64,000 nucleotides of DNA, from the NCBI GenBank assembly GCA_002286855.1, contig NRSV01000010.1:186001-250000 (forward strand), in the 5' to 3' direction. Every line of letters begins with the position of its first letter. Position 1 is the stretch's first letter. The DNA comes from Bipolaris cookei (Eukaryota > Ascomycota > Dothideomycetes > Pleosporales > Pleosporaceae). Below the pieces are notes generated by a model that was not told where the DNA came from, did not search any database, and worked only from the letters and a program-made list of their open reading frames with translations. Positions 47,173 through 58,238 of this stretch are shown one piece after another. Made by a program: the position numbers and the translations under genes.

Positions 47173-47632
47173 ACTAGGAACCGTTTAATACCGCGATACT
47201 GAGGGAACGGGTAATGTAAAGTAAGGGTTGGACATTCACTGCGGACTTGAGATACCAGAAGAGACCCGGAGCGTCTCGATTAGCGTAGTTGTACATTCTT
47301 TTTTACAATTTCAACACATACCCAACGCACCTACTGCAATATGGTGGTTGAAGTAATGTTACTTTGATATTATGTCAGCACTCATACTACCTTTGTAAAT
47401 GTTTCTTTAGCGTCGCTATTCGTGACAACTCCAAAGGAGATGAATGCAGCCAGAGACGTCTCGCAATATAAAGTCATTGAGAGCTGATTTGAGAGTGCCC
47501 AAAGTCGCCTCATACTCACGCCACCACGGACCACTTTCGCGACACACTAATGCTGCTTCGCGCATGCTCCAATCACAAAAGTTCACGTATAATCATTCAT
47601 CTCCAAAGACTGAGGATTTCAAAGCCTTCGCG
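47173..47632. other. Intergenic, no supported gene
   Basis: LRR-gene 3' flank and the leader of the hemerythrin-type gene. Nothing else is visible. Confidence 0.5.
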
Positions 47633-48663
47633 ATGCCCAGCGTCACTACCGCCTCCTTCTACTTACTCTTAGTCTTTGCTATATCAATTCAGTATTTTCT
47701 CCCTTCTCCCAAAACAAACATGACGTCCGTCAGTAGCCCATGGGCTGACACTCCATGTGAACTAATCGCTACACCACAGCATGCAACAGGAAAGGTAGTT
47801 TATTTAGAAAACCAAAATTTCTACTTTGCTTCAGAATTGTACTGATTTGTTTATCACTCAGACCGACATCTTCACCATCGGCGCCACACACATGGCGCAC
47901 ATCCACAACGCCATCCTCCGTGGCTACAACTCCATATACCTCCAAGCGCCACACGTCAAAAATGCAGACAAAGCAGCATTCATAGGATACGCAATAACGT
48001 GGTTCCGCTTCGTAAAATCCCACCACGACGACGAGGAAAATGAATTATTTCCCGCTGTAGAACAAGTTCTAAACAACAAGAATATATGGGGTGAAACGCA
48101 TAAAGAGCACGGTAAATCCACCCCTCCCGTTTTCCCTTCATGTACAAAAAAAGGACCAATGAAGATACTAACTTGGTAAAAACACAGAATCCTTCCTAGA
48201 AGGCCTATCCCAATACTCAACCTAACTCTCTACCCTCCCCACTCCAACCGCTCTAAACGGCACACACCTCCAATCCCTCATTACCTCCTTCCAAACACCC
48301 TTCTCCCACCATTTCCACAGCGAAATCAGCACCATCACCGCCCTCTCCTCCCACGCATCTGCCCCCGCGCCCAATACCCCCGAAGCAGACGCTGCAGCCG
48401 CGGTGTTCAAGTCCTGGGGCAAAAAAACGGTGATGAAGGCGGGGACATTGGATGTTGTTCCTTTTTTCCTGATGAATCTCGATACGGAGTTTGAAGGCGG
48501 GAAATGGGCGAATTGGCCGCCGATGCCCAGGCTAGTGAGGTGGGGGCTCGTGAATGGGGCGGGCAGTGTGAATTGGGCGTGGTGGAAGTTTGCGAGTTGT
48601 GATGCGGGGGGGAGGCCGAGGGGGTTGTGGGCGTTGCAGCAGCAGGGAGAGGGGAAGGAGTAG
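47633..48663 (+). pseudogene. Hemerythrin-domain protein gene interrupted by an in-frame TAA
   Basis: Exons 47633-47794, 47862-48111 and 48188-48663 align to one protein of 295 codons. It would have an N-terminal hydrophobic anchor (ASFYLLLVFAISIQYFL), then the HHE hemerythrin helices. These are HMAHIHNAILRGYNS, WFRFVKSHHDDEENELFPAV with the HxxxE iron-ligand pattern, HKEHESFLEGLSQYST, and further FSHHFHSEISTITAL. Between helix three and four the frame has TAA at 48223-48225, where a Tyr would be usual (YSTYLSTLP). Reading continues in the same frame with good family text to TAG at 48661. No GT lies between the acceptor and the TAA, so an intron cannot remove it. The allele may be dead, a truncated product may form, or readthrough may occur. 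Fungal hemerythrin proteins are little studied; oxygen or iron binding is inferred. Confidence 0.7.
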
Positions 48664-48849
48664 ATGTGGGGGGTCGTGGTATGTGTTTTGGAGTTTTCTG
48701 GTATAGGGTTTGTTTACGTACTTGAATGTGATTTTGATTTTTGATTTTTAATTTCTGATTTTGAAGGGGACGAGTGTTTGATATAGGCAATGACTAACAT
48801 AGTCCGCGTTTGTAAAGTGTACCTACCTTGTGTCTGTTTTCGCGCAGAC
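48664..48849. other. 3' flank of the hemerythrin gene
   Basis: AT-rich, with a TATATAT box just after it (about 48852). No gene is seen. Confidence 0.4.
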
Positions 48850-49311
48850 ATGTATATATCTGCGCCTTCTCTGCTCTCTAGAGACTTTCTCATCGAAAAC
48901 CTCATACAAAATACAAGAACATACTTATCGCCATCTCAATACATTTTCTACGCTCTATTCACAAACCTCCCCTTCATCTGCAATGCCTTGCACAACCATA
49001 ACCACATCCACCAACCCCCCTCTCCCTCCACCGCCGCAACTCTCAAATCTCTTAAAAAACGCATCATGGCCCTTTGCATACAAATCGCCACAGACCGCGC
49101 CAACTGCCGGGAAAAGCTCACTCTCAACTATACCACTTGGACACGAGAAGACTTCTGGACCGCCGATCTCAATCGATTCCAAATAGAACTAGAGCAAGAG
49201 TGGATTGAGGTGCAGGGGGAGACTCTGGAGTTTAAGGTGGGATATGTGGACGAGGTGGAAGGGATATATGCTGATATGATTGCGAGTTGGAGGGCTGAGG
49301 GAGTGTTTTGA
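48850..49311 (+). CDS. Small hypothetical protein, start uncertain
   Basis: A plus-strand frame ends at 49311 with convincing acidic, Trp-rich text: NYTTWTREDFWTADLNRFQI, ELEQEWIEVQGETLEFKVGY, VDEVEGIYADMIASWRAEGV. The part before about 49066 (MALCIQIATDRANCREKL) reads like untranslated sequence, since a TATA-like box lies at about 48852. The real start may be the ATG at 49066 (81 residues) or an earlier exon could exist. A second frame (48982 onward) overlaps and also looks coding-like. I recognise no family. It is convergent with the HET gene at 49385, 74 bases away. Confidence 0.33.
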   Translation: MYISAPSLLSRDFLIENLIQNTRTYLSPSQYIFYALFTNLPFICNALHNHNHIHQPPSPSTAATLKSLKKRIMALCIQIATDRANCREKLTLNYTTWTREDFWTADLNRFQIELEQEWIEVQGETLEFKVGYVDEVEGIYADMIASWRAEGVF

Positions 49312-49384
49312 AAGAGACTCGATCGAAGGGGCAAGAGAGGAGGAAGAGAGGAGGAGGGGTATATTGGTAAGTAAGAGGGTCTCA

Positions 49385-51124
49385 TTACCATTGCATCAGC
49401 CCATCAATGTAAACTCCCAGTGCGATATCATCGCCATATAAACCAGCGCTAATACTTATGTTGATGGCTAAGTCACTATCTCCGACGAGAAACATGTCGC
49501 TTCGCATGTCGTTTGCGCGCAGCGGGTCATATACGTAGTCTAAAATTTGTGTTTTAACGGCTTGAGACCAGGTTCCGATTGAGTAGCTGTTCTGCGATTG
49601 CTGTGGTACGGAGACGGCTTTGCACCAGTAATGGCTAGTTGCGCGGTTGAAGCCAAAAGCGATTGGGTAATTGAGAGAATACGCATATGTGGCTGACTGT
49701 ACGCGGAGGAGGAGAGCGCCCCAGAACTCGGCGACGTTTTCGGGGATGCTGAGCTTGTGCGAAGCCTCGTCCCAGGCAGCGCGGGGTGTGACGCTGATTA
49801 TACGGACGGCGGGTGTGATCTGGTTTGATATCCGACGTTGGATGTGGAAGCATTTGAAGTCTGTGGTTGTGAAACTTGGGGGGATAGAGAGTTTTTGTCG
49901 GACGTAGATGGTCTTTAGTTGGCCTGTTGGCCAGTCATCGATTGCAGTGAGTGTTCCAGCGTCGACACGTGCGTATTGCGTGCCGCCATCTAAACATTTC
50001 AATGTGATGGCTAAGCGCTGGCTCATGGAATTGCTTGATCGGATCATAGCCAGTACACGGCTCGTGTCTTTTGCATCAGGTAGGAACTCGAACTGGACAC
50101 AGAGACCTATAGGCGTCGAGGCGATGGGAAAGGTGGACATGGCGCTCTCGCGCTCGATAGAATGACAGTGCTGGAACTCAGCCGGACTTCGTGCAAGCAG
50201 GCCCCGGTATGTGGACTGCCGTGACTCATTTGCACGCCATGAGAACAGTGAGTAGTCGTCGGTCGTTTTGAGTACCTCTTCCTGTAGCCGGATAAAGGCC
50301 TTTTCGCCTTCCCCATACAAAAGCGGCATGTGGATATCGAAGATACCGAGTAAGCTATATGCCACATCCTCGATACGCGTGCTCTGACGATGCGCAGCCC
50401 AAGACATCCTTTCTGCTACCGAAAACTCACTAAGTGATCTGGAATCCTCAAGAATATGGACCGGGATGCCTGTCACATCCGACAACTCTTTCAAGAACTC
50501 GACCTTCTCGCCCATCAATGTCCAGTCCTGGAGGTAGAAGCGGCAGAAAACGGGTGCTATAAGCTCTTGAAGGGTCCATCCACGTTGCGTCCATCTGCTA
50601 TTCGCAAAAGCGCATCTCGCGATTTCCGAAGCGGTCCTGAAGTCGCCTTGGTTTTTGGCAATGTCGCTAAGATACACGATGCACACTTCTGCGTCTCTGT
50701 ACCAGCGATACATGGAATTGATGGCTTCTTGCAGCTCGGCGCTTGAAGTTTTATCTATACAGCATGTATCTACCCAAAGATAGTTGCAGCCCTGACCCCG
50801 CGCTTGCTTAGCTGCATTGATGATTTTGCTGTAGCCAACACGCTTCATGAGATCGCTTTCCGACATGCGTCCTGACAACAACCCGGAGTTTCCTCGGATC
50901 ACCATTTCCAGGGCTAACATGAGAGCTGTTTGCGCATGTTGATCGTTCTGCGATAAAGAGGCTGGCATGGATGATGCCGAGAGTGCGCGGGCTCTGTTGA
51001 TCCAAACATATTCTTGGTGGCTGACTTCATCTGGACCCCACGTGTGGGAGAGAATGGCGTAGGCAGGAATCTCATTGTCATTGAACCCTTCGAGCTCGAG
51101 TGTTCTTGTATCAATGAGACGCAT
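49385..51124 (-). CDS. HET-domain protein (HET-E/D N-terminal type)
   Basis: A single open frame of 579 codons on the minus strand, start MRLIDTRTLELEGFNDNEIP. The HET blocks are complete: AYAILSHTWGPDEVSHQEY, NYLWVDTCCIDKTSSAELQ, SRWTQRGWTLQELIAP and the allied VAYSLLGIFDIHMPLLYGEG with EKAFIRLQEEVLKTTDDYSL. Between the first and second blocks there is an extra stretch of about 55 residues (WINRARALSASSM to LMKRVGYSKI) beyond the usual spacing. The C-terminal 250 residues are unassigned and lack WD or ankyrin repeats. Proteins of this kind carry out vegetative incompatibility and related immune-like cell death. Unlike the relics at the left end, this copy shows no decay. Confidence 0.9.
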   Translation of the reverse strand: MRLIDTRTLELEGFNDNEIPAYAILSHTWGPDEVSHQEYVWINRARALSASSMPASLSQNDQHAQTALMLALEMVIRGNSGLLSGRMSESDLMKRVGYSKIINAAKQARGQGCNYLWVDTCCIDKTSSAELQEAINSMYRWYRDAEVCIVYLSDIAKNQGDFRTASEIARCAFANSRWTQRGWTLQELIAPVFCRFYLQDWTLMGEKVEFLKELSDVTGIPVHILEDSRSLSEFSVAERMSWAAHRQSTRIEDVAYSLLGIFDIHMPLLYGEGEKAFIRLQEEVLKTTDDYSLFSWRANESRQSTYRGLLARSPAEFQHCHSIERESAMSTFPIASTPIGLCVQFEFLPDAKDTSRVLAMIRSSNSMSQRLAITLKCLDGGTQYARVDAGTLTAIDDWPTGQLKTIYVRQKLSIPPSFTTTDFKCFHIQRRISNQITPAVRIISVTPRAAWDEASHKLSIPENVAEFWGALLLRVQSATYAYSLNYPIAFGFNRATSHYWCKAVSVPQQSQNSYSIGTWSQAVKTQILDYVYDPLRANDMRSDMFLVGDSDLAINISISAGLYGDDIALGVYIDGLMQW

Positions 51125-51919
51125 GACAGGGACTCCGCAATGTGTCGTTGTTGAAAGTCATTGGACTGGGATACAGTGGTGGGGTCAGTCCGATCCGAAA
51201 ACGATTTGTGCAAAGCCGCCAGAGACACGCGCCTTCCGCTTCAGTCATAATTATCGCCCGAATCTGATGTTGCCATATATCCTTCTCCGTCACTTTTAAG
51301 AAATGTATACCAGGGACAAAATGTGGAAATATCTTCAAGATATACTCAACTCAATCAGCTGGTCACGATATGAGAGCTATTTTTAAGAAAAGATTGGAAT
51401 CGCTAATTCATATCCTCAACTCTAAGCCCCAAGTACAGCAAACATATTCTTGCATCTGATATACCAAAGAAAATTTTACCGTCGTCGATGCAGTTGAAGT
51501 CTCAATAGAATCATACAGTATATTTTAAGTATCAAGAAGAAGGCATTGTCTACTTATGTGAGCTAATTGCCTAAGAGAGAAGTAAAGAAAAGAAAGATAG
51601 GATCAAATGCTGACGATATGGATATGGAACGCATACATGAACCCCCAATGTTTGTAGATATATCCAATCATCATTATTCCTATCTTGAATGATTACAAAA
51701 CTGATTAAGTTCTCGCCTCGTATGGGCCATGGGTACGTTTTGCATATTACTCGCTCGCTTCTTGAGAAGTCCCGACCTATTTGGGTTGAGCTCTTACATT
51801 ACATGAAAGCTCTTCCGTGATGGACTCCCGATATTGTTGCTAGAAACGGCTGCCGTCGAAGTTCCTGTTTCAATGTGAAATGGGAACCTCGGCCTTCAGA
51901 AAGGCTACAGAAGTAGCAG
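51125..51919. other. Intergenic, AT-rich, no supported gene
   Basis: Promoter of the HET gene and 3' flank of STE2. Open frames are short and featureless. Confidence 0.55.
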
Positions 51920-53141
51920 TTAGACTCGACTAGTAGCATCATGGCGTGAAACGTTGAAGTCCCGGTCGACCCTGATTTCGTTGCTATTCATGCTCTTGTG
52001 AGTAGGTACGGTAGGAGTAAGAGGAATGCTCTCAATGTCCTTGCCCTTCGTATCAGACCACACACTCATCTGACGACTCTTATCGCACGCAGTAGAGCCC
52101 CCGACCATTGTATTGCTGGATCTAGAATTGAAGAAATCGTTCCTGATAAGGCGTTGATGAGCATCAGGCCTTCTGGAAGCAAGGTCCTGATCGTTCACAA
52201 CTCCCGCCCAGATTGCTGATAGCGGAAGGAAGATGCAGACGACTGTGAGGACATGAGTAACAATCTCAGGAAGGAATGCTGCAAACTGCAGCGAAGAAAA
52301 GATTGCTGCAGGTATGTCAGTTAAGTCTCAACGCTAAGACATATATCATAAACGTACCTGGAATCAGCATAGTCTGACAGCCCATGATGAAGACGACTTG
52401 GATCGGTCCAAACTGAGGCATATTGAGACGACGCCTCTGTATAATTGCATAGCCGAGCTTCCAGGTAAATACGCAACTGAAGAGCCAGATCGCAACGGTC
52501 TGAAGCATATACGAGATTGACACCAGGTACTCAATGGAGTCTGTGGGTTGATAGGCCAGTGTCAGCTTGGTGTTGTAATATACAGCAGCGACTCTGTACC
52601 CAAACGAGACGCCAGCCATGATGATAGTAACAGTCATGATGATGCTTCGCTGTAGAGGTGGTGTGGTGACGCAGACGATCCACACTTGAAGACTGAGCGA
52701 GGCGAAGACTAGAGCATTGACCAAGATACCAAAGACGTTGATGGCGATATGATTGGCAAAGTCTCCATTAGTGATGCGTCTCCAGTCCTGGCTGAGAACG
52801 GAATAGGGATTGTAGAACTCGCCAGTGAGCCAGGTGCTAAACAGCAGACAACGGATGCCATTGGTGAAGACACAAGCGGCATTGAGCAGGAAAATGGAGG
52901 ACTTTCGTCGATCGGCCTTGGCCGTGAGTATGAGAACCAGGAAAAGGAGTAAACATGCTCCGAATCCGGCTCCGTAGCTGATTGCGAGACGAAATCCAAA
53001 GTAACGATATTGGTCAAGGTCCAACATGTTTCTCGTCACAACAACCCATCCGCCTTGGCCATCGAAGACTGTGATGTTCAAATTCTGACTCCAAGGGTCG
53101 AAGTTTGGTGGAACTTGGACGTGCTCCATAGAAAAATCCAT
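51920..53141 (-). CDS. STE2: Alpha-type pheromone receptor, Ste2 family GPCR
   Basis: Two exons on the minus strand (52358-53141, 51920-52305) give 389 residues. Seven membrane helices are visible: FGFRLAISYGAGFGACLLLF, SSIFLLNAACVFTNGIRCLL, HIAINVFGILVNALVFASLS, IIMTVTIIMAGVSFGYRVAA, YLVSISYMLQTVAIWLFSCV, IQVVFIMGCQTMLIPAIFSS, and VTHVLTVVCIFLPLSAIWAG. The GCQTMLIPA text in TM6 matches the yeast Ste2 SCQSLLVPS region. The extracellular N-terminus has an N-linked site (NITV). The cytoplasmic tail is Ser/Thr-rich. The receptor couples to a G protein and the mating MAP kinase cascade. The frame continues upstream of 53141 in the leader, but the chosen Met (MDFSMEHV) starts the conserved part. 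Confidence 0.93.
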
Positions 53142-54210
53142 GATGCCTGACAATGGTGGGTGCTGTCGTTTGAGAGCGGTCGCGTTTGGCTTCTCGAGAA
53201 AATACCTTGAGACAAGCACTGAAGCGGACGAGAATAGATATGAAAACAAGAAAAGGCAGTCACACAATCACTAAAGGCGGGGTTGTGTAACTCGGGTCGT
53301 GGTGTTGAAGTTGGGACCTTGTATGGCTCGGAAGAATGGTAGTAGAGGGAAGCGGCGGCTGAGAGGAATGAGAGGAATGAGAGGATCCCGCAGCGACGAC
53401 AGATATGCACTGTGCGAAGCAACACGTATAGCAGCTACAAGGCAACAATTTTTCTTGATAAATACTGTTGCTAAACATTGTAGTTGATAGGGTGACTGGA
53501 CGAGGCGCGTTTGGTTCCCGAATGGATAATAGCAGCTGTAGTGACAGCATGGGAGTGATCGGCTACCTCGACTCACCACTCCAAGGTCTAGAATCAAGAT
53601 GAAAAGGCGGTCTTGGAGATTTCTATACTCTTACTATTGTTCGTGGTCCCGGCGGCTGTGTGCGTCGAGTTACTACTGACTGTGACAAGTCCCAGTTCGG
53701 TGACGCAGAGCCAATGTTCTGCTGTTGTTCTTCTCCTGTCTCACTACAAGTTGCAAGGTCGCCTAAGAATTTATTAGAAGCCGTCGCTTTTGCTATTTGA
53801 TGCGTGGATGGAAGTGAAGATAAGATAGCGTAGAATTCCTTAGTATTGTTCTTTGACTCAGGCCCCAACCATGCTCTGAGACCCATCGGATCCCGGAGCA
53901 CTGGCGACAAGTGACATCGAAGTCGGCAGTGACTGCACCACATATCTTGCATATACTAGGCAGGGTGCTAGTAATTATGCAATCAAGACACCGAATGCAC
54001 ACGTGATCTTTGCAGCATACACATGTATGCGAGGATGAGGATACCGTTCTCTGAGACACGGATGATACGCACATTGCTATCATGAGCCAATCAGAGCAAG
54101 TGCCACCCACTTATCCTGCACATCATCGCTAGCTTAAGTGTTCTGAACCTCACAAACGTGACCGCGCGTTCCTATCTAATCTCGCTACGACGCGTCCAAC
54201 AACTCCGACA
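53142..54210. other. Divergent promoter between STE2 and the BRCT gene
   Basis: About 1.07 kb. Overlapping minus frames of 60-115 codons are present near 53260-53600 and 53793-54110; none shows a domain or fits an exon. Confidence 0.5.
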
Positions 54211-56116
54211 ATGTGGACGCTGGTGTCGTCGAGCACTACTGTTGGCCTTGGATCAAACGAATTCAACTTGCCGAATGAAGGCATCGCTCACATAATTGTG
54301 AGTGCAAACTCCAATCATGCCGAAGTGGTGCGCGTATTGGATCCACGCATGCAACGGGAACTTGGCCGCATCAGTGTGTTCTTCCATCCTCAATTTCCAT
54401 GCGCACGCGCTTACATTGCTAGTCGCCGGACCTTTTGGAGTCAAGTTGGAAGCTGTCGATGAAAAATTGACTATCATACCTGGTCAATCACATGCGGCAT
54501 CTCCGTCGTCCGCCAAGTTTGAGTTACAGCCACGCACTGACAACCACTCGGAAGCGATCTTCCTCCGCCATGGCGACATACTGAATCTATCCTCCTTAGA
54601 ATCAAGTCTCACCTGCCAATGGACCGACTCCGAGATTCAAGTCAACTCGTCAGCAGCTCCTAATGCTCGTCGCGTAGCTGAAACTCCAGAGGATGAAACC
54701 GAAGATGAAGGTTTGACTGAGTCTAAGCCTGTCGCCAGAACTGAAAATCGCCATTTCCGGCTTCGAGCGACTCCACAGCTTCTACAACAACAATCTTTTG
54801 TGGTTCAAGAGACCCCGACAGCAGCTCGAGTCAATAGCGTATCAACTTCACTGGCTGCAGATATCAACCCACCCGACTTTGCTGATGATACGAGCGAGCC
54901 GGTAAAAGAAACGCAACCTTCGTCACGGGAACAAGAGATAGAGCCACAGCCAGTATCAGAGACTTTTTCTACAGCTCGAAAAAGTGAATCGCAGAACACG
55001 AATGTTCTTCAATCAACCGAAGTGACAGCTATCGGTTCAGTTATGAACAAAACCAGGCCTTCACTTCGTACGGCCGACAATAGTTCTCCACAAGTGCAGA
55101 TTCCCCCGAAATCCACCAGAAAGCGCAGCACTTCTGCTGTGCGGGAGATTTTGAAGTTCGAACAACAAGCACTCGCAGTGGGGGTCAAACGTACAAAGAT
55201 GAATAACGATGAAGACACACGAGATGCTCGACTGAGCAGCATTGAGATGACATCCCAAAAGTACAGCAAGAAAAGAAAGAAGCGTCCGACGAGTACGTCT
55301 CGCACGGAAGCACTCGATGAGGCAGAAGAAGCGGATTTGATGCGATCTCCCCAGAGCACGCGGGAATCGACATACACTACAGCGGAAGCTTACGATGGGC
55401 AGCCACCAAGGGTAGCTTCCAGTAACTCTACGATCACGAAATCAAGTCAGGCAGTCAAATTGCTCAAGAAGCAAGGAGGAGCATATGTAGAAAAACTGAC
55501 TGACGATTTCAACATACTATGGTGAGCCCAAGTGCAGCTCGGAGTGTGGACTTTACTGATTAGTTGTAGTGTTAGAGATGGCGACCTTCAGAAAAAGACG
55601 AAAGTACTATATGCCATTGCCAGTGGGATTCCCATCGTTACGGATGCATGGCTTCTGGACTCGGCAAAGGAGGGCCGCTTGCTTTCCTTATCTGTTTACA
55701 AACCTTCCACTTCCAAGCAAGAAGAGGAATGGGGATTCAGATTTGACGATGTGTTTAGCCAGCCGCAAACCCCTTTTGAAGGCTATACCATTCATTTCAC
55801 AAAGAATCTCAGGGGGGTGTATGAGTCGTTCTCTGAAGTCGTAGCAGTGTGCAAAGCTGCAGGTGCGAAAAGCGTTACATCTACAAGGATGAATACAACC
55901 GGAGACAACATTGTGCTTGCGAACAACTACGAAGATGATTCAGAAGCACAGAAGTTGATCAAGGACGGCATAACATGCTATACGAAAGATCTCTTCACTA
56001 TCAGCATCTTTCGCGGCTATCTCGATCTTGAGAGCGACGAGTTCAAGATAAAGGCACCCAACGCAGATAGCACATCATCGAAAGAGAAGAAGAAGAGAGG
56101 CCGAAAGACTATGTAG
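54211..56116 (+). CDS. Tandem-BRCT protein, Mdc1/Mdb1-like
   Basis: Exons are 54211 to about 54301 (N-terminal), then from about 54375 to 55521, and 55570-56116; the first junction is uncertain. The last 250 residues hold two BRCT domains: SSQAVKLLKKQGGAYVEKLT, YAIASGIPIVTDAWLLDSAK in the first, then FEGYTIHFTKNLRGVYESFS and CYTKDLFTISIFRGYLDLES in the second. Before them is a long Ser/Thr/Glu-rich tract with TQ-type motifs, as in checkpoint mediators. The N-terminal 70 residues read as a possible degenerate FHA-like region. S. pombe Mdb1 has such a layout and reads gamma-H2A at DNA damage. That assignment is inferred. The final basic tail KEKKKRGRKTM looks like a nuclear localisation signal. 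Confidence 0.7.
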
Positions 56117-56543
56117 AACATGACATACATGTTTCTGACCCAGGCGGAACGTGGATACTGAAGTTTGAGCATTTCTAAATATATTTTGCTGGACAGTAAG
56201 TGAAGTTTACAGCTTGGTTGAACACAGCCAGCGCAACTTGGTGCGCGCCCTTCTCTATACCCAGGTACCACTATGCTTGTATCTACAGCGATGAGAAGTA
56301 GCGATACGATTCAGGCAAATGTCATACATTGAGATACCGCAAGGTGTTCTGAGGCATCTTATGCTGCGTATAAGCGAGCAAGACCCACTTCCTACCCCCG
56401 CTGTACCCATTGAAAACTTGCACCCCACCTTTGCGCATCCACCCTTGTATTGTTTCTTTTATTTCTAGGGTATACAAACGTTAAGCTTTGTCTTCATTTC
56501 ATCAATCACATGACAATAAGCCATGAGCAACAACAGCTCAACA
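56117..56543. other. 3' flank of the BRCT gene
   Basis: No coding frame or structure is seen before the tRNA. Confidence 0.5.
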
Positions 56544-56633
56544 TCCTCCGTGGCGCAATTGGCTAGCGCGTCTGACTGTTACAGCACTATGTAGCTTATC
56601 AGGAGGTTGGAAGTTCGAGCCTTCCCGGGGGAG
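56544..56633 (+). tRNA. tRNA-Asn (anticodon GTT) with 16-base intron
   Basis: The acceptor stem pairs TCCTCCG with CGGGGGA, allowing one G-U, with discriminator G. The D-arm contains TTGGCTAGCGC, and the anticodon stem is TCTGA/TCAGG around the loop CTGTTAA. The T-arm is GGAAG-TTCGAGC-CTTCC. The anticodon GTT is at 56578-56580 and the intron at 56582-56597, right after base 37, the canonical site. The T-arm also serves as the B box. A run of seven T follows at 56638-56644. Confidence 0.95.
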
Positions 56634-56637
56634 CAGC

Positions 56638-56644
56638 TTTTTTT
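56638..56644 (+). terminator. RNA polymerase III oligo-T terminator
   Basis: Seven consecutive T begin five bases after the end of the tRNA. Confidence 0.85.
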
Positions 56645-57860
56645 GTCGCAGATTTCTTTAAGGAAATTGTGCAATTTTATTTTTGTAGGAAAGAGAGTGC
56701 GGTTGAGAAGACGAGTTGGGTGTTAGTGCGTCATTAGCGTGGGGTTTACATTTCGGAACTTGAGATGGGGAAAGAGAATGGGCCGTAAACGGCCAAATCA
56801 ATCACAATTAGAATTTATGACATCATTCGCTATGCAGAAGTGATGAAAGCTTCGGTCTACGAGATTCATAGTCATCAAGGTCTCAGTTATCCCGCTCACA
56901 GCCTATTGCTCTGCTACCTTTTCGCGCTAGATGTTCCCCAATCGCAGTGGCACGTCTTCGCTACTATGAAATATCTACGTATAACAAGTTCCTTACATTC
57001 ATTTGGTTGCGCCTGGTTTTTCCTACATGATTTGTTTCTGGTTGATCCATCTTTCAACTTACAGTGCAGTTTGTTTTGGCAAAGGGAGTCACATGTAGAA
57101 CAAGACAAGGAGATTGCATTATTACTGTCTAAAATGAGTGTGTGCGGACACTCGTTCACATAGAAGAGGGGAAGCGTGGGCCGTTTGTATGGTGAATCAC
57201 GCAATAGAAAGTAAGTCACCTGACAGGACTCGCAATCCAACACCACACACCTGCGCCACTTCCTTCGGACTTAAGTCCAGCCATGTGCCTGATCTTTGGG
57301 TTACTCTGACAAGGGCCTATCTTAAGAACCTAGGAGCCGCAAGACCTCGAACTTAATCAGGCAGTTAGTATGGCCAAGACGTGCGGCTGAAGGCGCGGCG
57401 CCCATTGCCGTGAGGCTAAGCCAAGCGACGTAGCGAAACACTGACCCTCCGAAAAGTAGCCATGCGAACCTATTGGACAAGAGCCCTATCTTGCATAAGC
57501 TGCCGTCTTACTCGATGAACTACGCCTAACACATGGGCTTATTAGCGAAGTCTTTTTAGGCATAATTTGCAAGGCTGAGTTTGCTTGACGACTACTTACC
57601 TTGGAAATTTTTGCGGAGGACCGCGTGGAGGTGCAAACATGCACTTTTAATGCTTCATGAGGAAGTCGTCATGTGGTGAAAATGTCTCTGCCGTATTTCT
57701 TGTGAGACTAGACACTGGCGTGTACGGCCTAAGAGCGTATATAAGGTATAAGGACAGCTTGAAGTAAAGAGACATCATCAGAATATTACAGTTACCGCAG
57801 CGTATTTAGAGAAGAAAAAGCCACTAGAGTTTCCTTTTACCAATATTTCACTCCAAAAAT
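56645..57860. other. Intergenic, with TATA box for the small gene at 57861
   Basis: No domain-bearing frame. A TATATAAG box occurs at 57738-57745, 116 bases before the next candidate start. Confidence 0.5.
57738..57745 (+). promoter_or_regulatory. TATA box before the candidate small gene
   Basis: TATATAAG with clear spacing to the ATG at 57861; the region between it and the ATG lacks other ATG codons in good context. Confidence 0.45.
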
Positions 57861-58238
57861 ATGATCCCCTCCGTCTTTGCATCACCTCTGGGACCTGCAC
57901 AAGCAGCCGCCCAAGCCCAGGCACAGGGCCAGGCAAAGGATCAATCCTCATCTCAGAACCAGTCTTCATCACAGTCTAGCACGTCGCAGTCCTCCAAGGT
58001 ACATTCTTCATTTTTGCTTTAGCGCCCGGACCTTGGCTGACAAGTGCAGTAACCCGGATTGCGATTCCTGCTTCATTCTTTCTCTTTATTTCCCCCTCTT
58101 TCATCCTGTAACATCAACCTTGATTTCAATACAATCCAACATATATAATTGCATCAGAGTCCTTGGCGGTACTCCCAGTCTCATCAACAAGGAGACACTG
58201 ACAAGAAGAACTGGGAAATCATAGAGATAAGATGGTAG
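57861..58238 (+). CDS. Candidate two-exon small protein of 72 residues
   Basis: The ATG at 57861 opens MIPSVFASPLGPAQAAAQAQ, then Gln/Ala- and Ser/Gln-rich text to codon 46. It ends at a donor GTACAT. A pyrimidine-rich 159-base intron leads to an acceptor GCATCAG at 58157. The second exon (58158-58238) reads SPWRYSQSHQQGDTDKKNWE then IIEIRW and a TAG stop, in phase. The joined product is 72 residues. Neither exon alone would be picked up at a 60-residue cutoff, which is why the gene could be missed. A TATA box lies 116 bases upstream. No signal peptide or membrane helix is apparent. I recognise no family; the Trp-rich basic end looks constrained, while the first part is low complexity. Confidence 0.5.
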
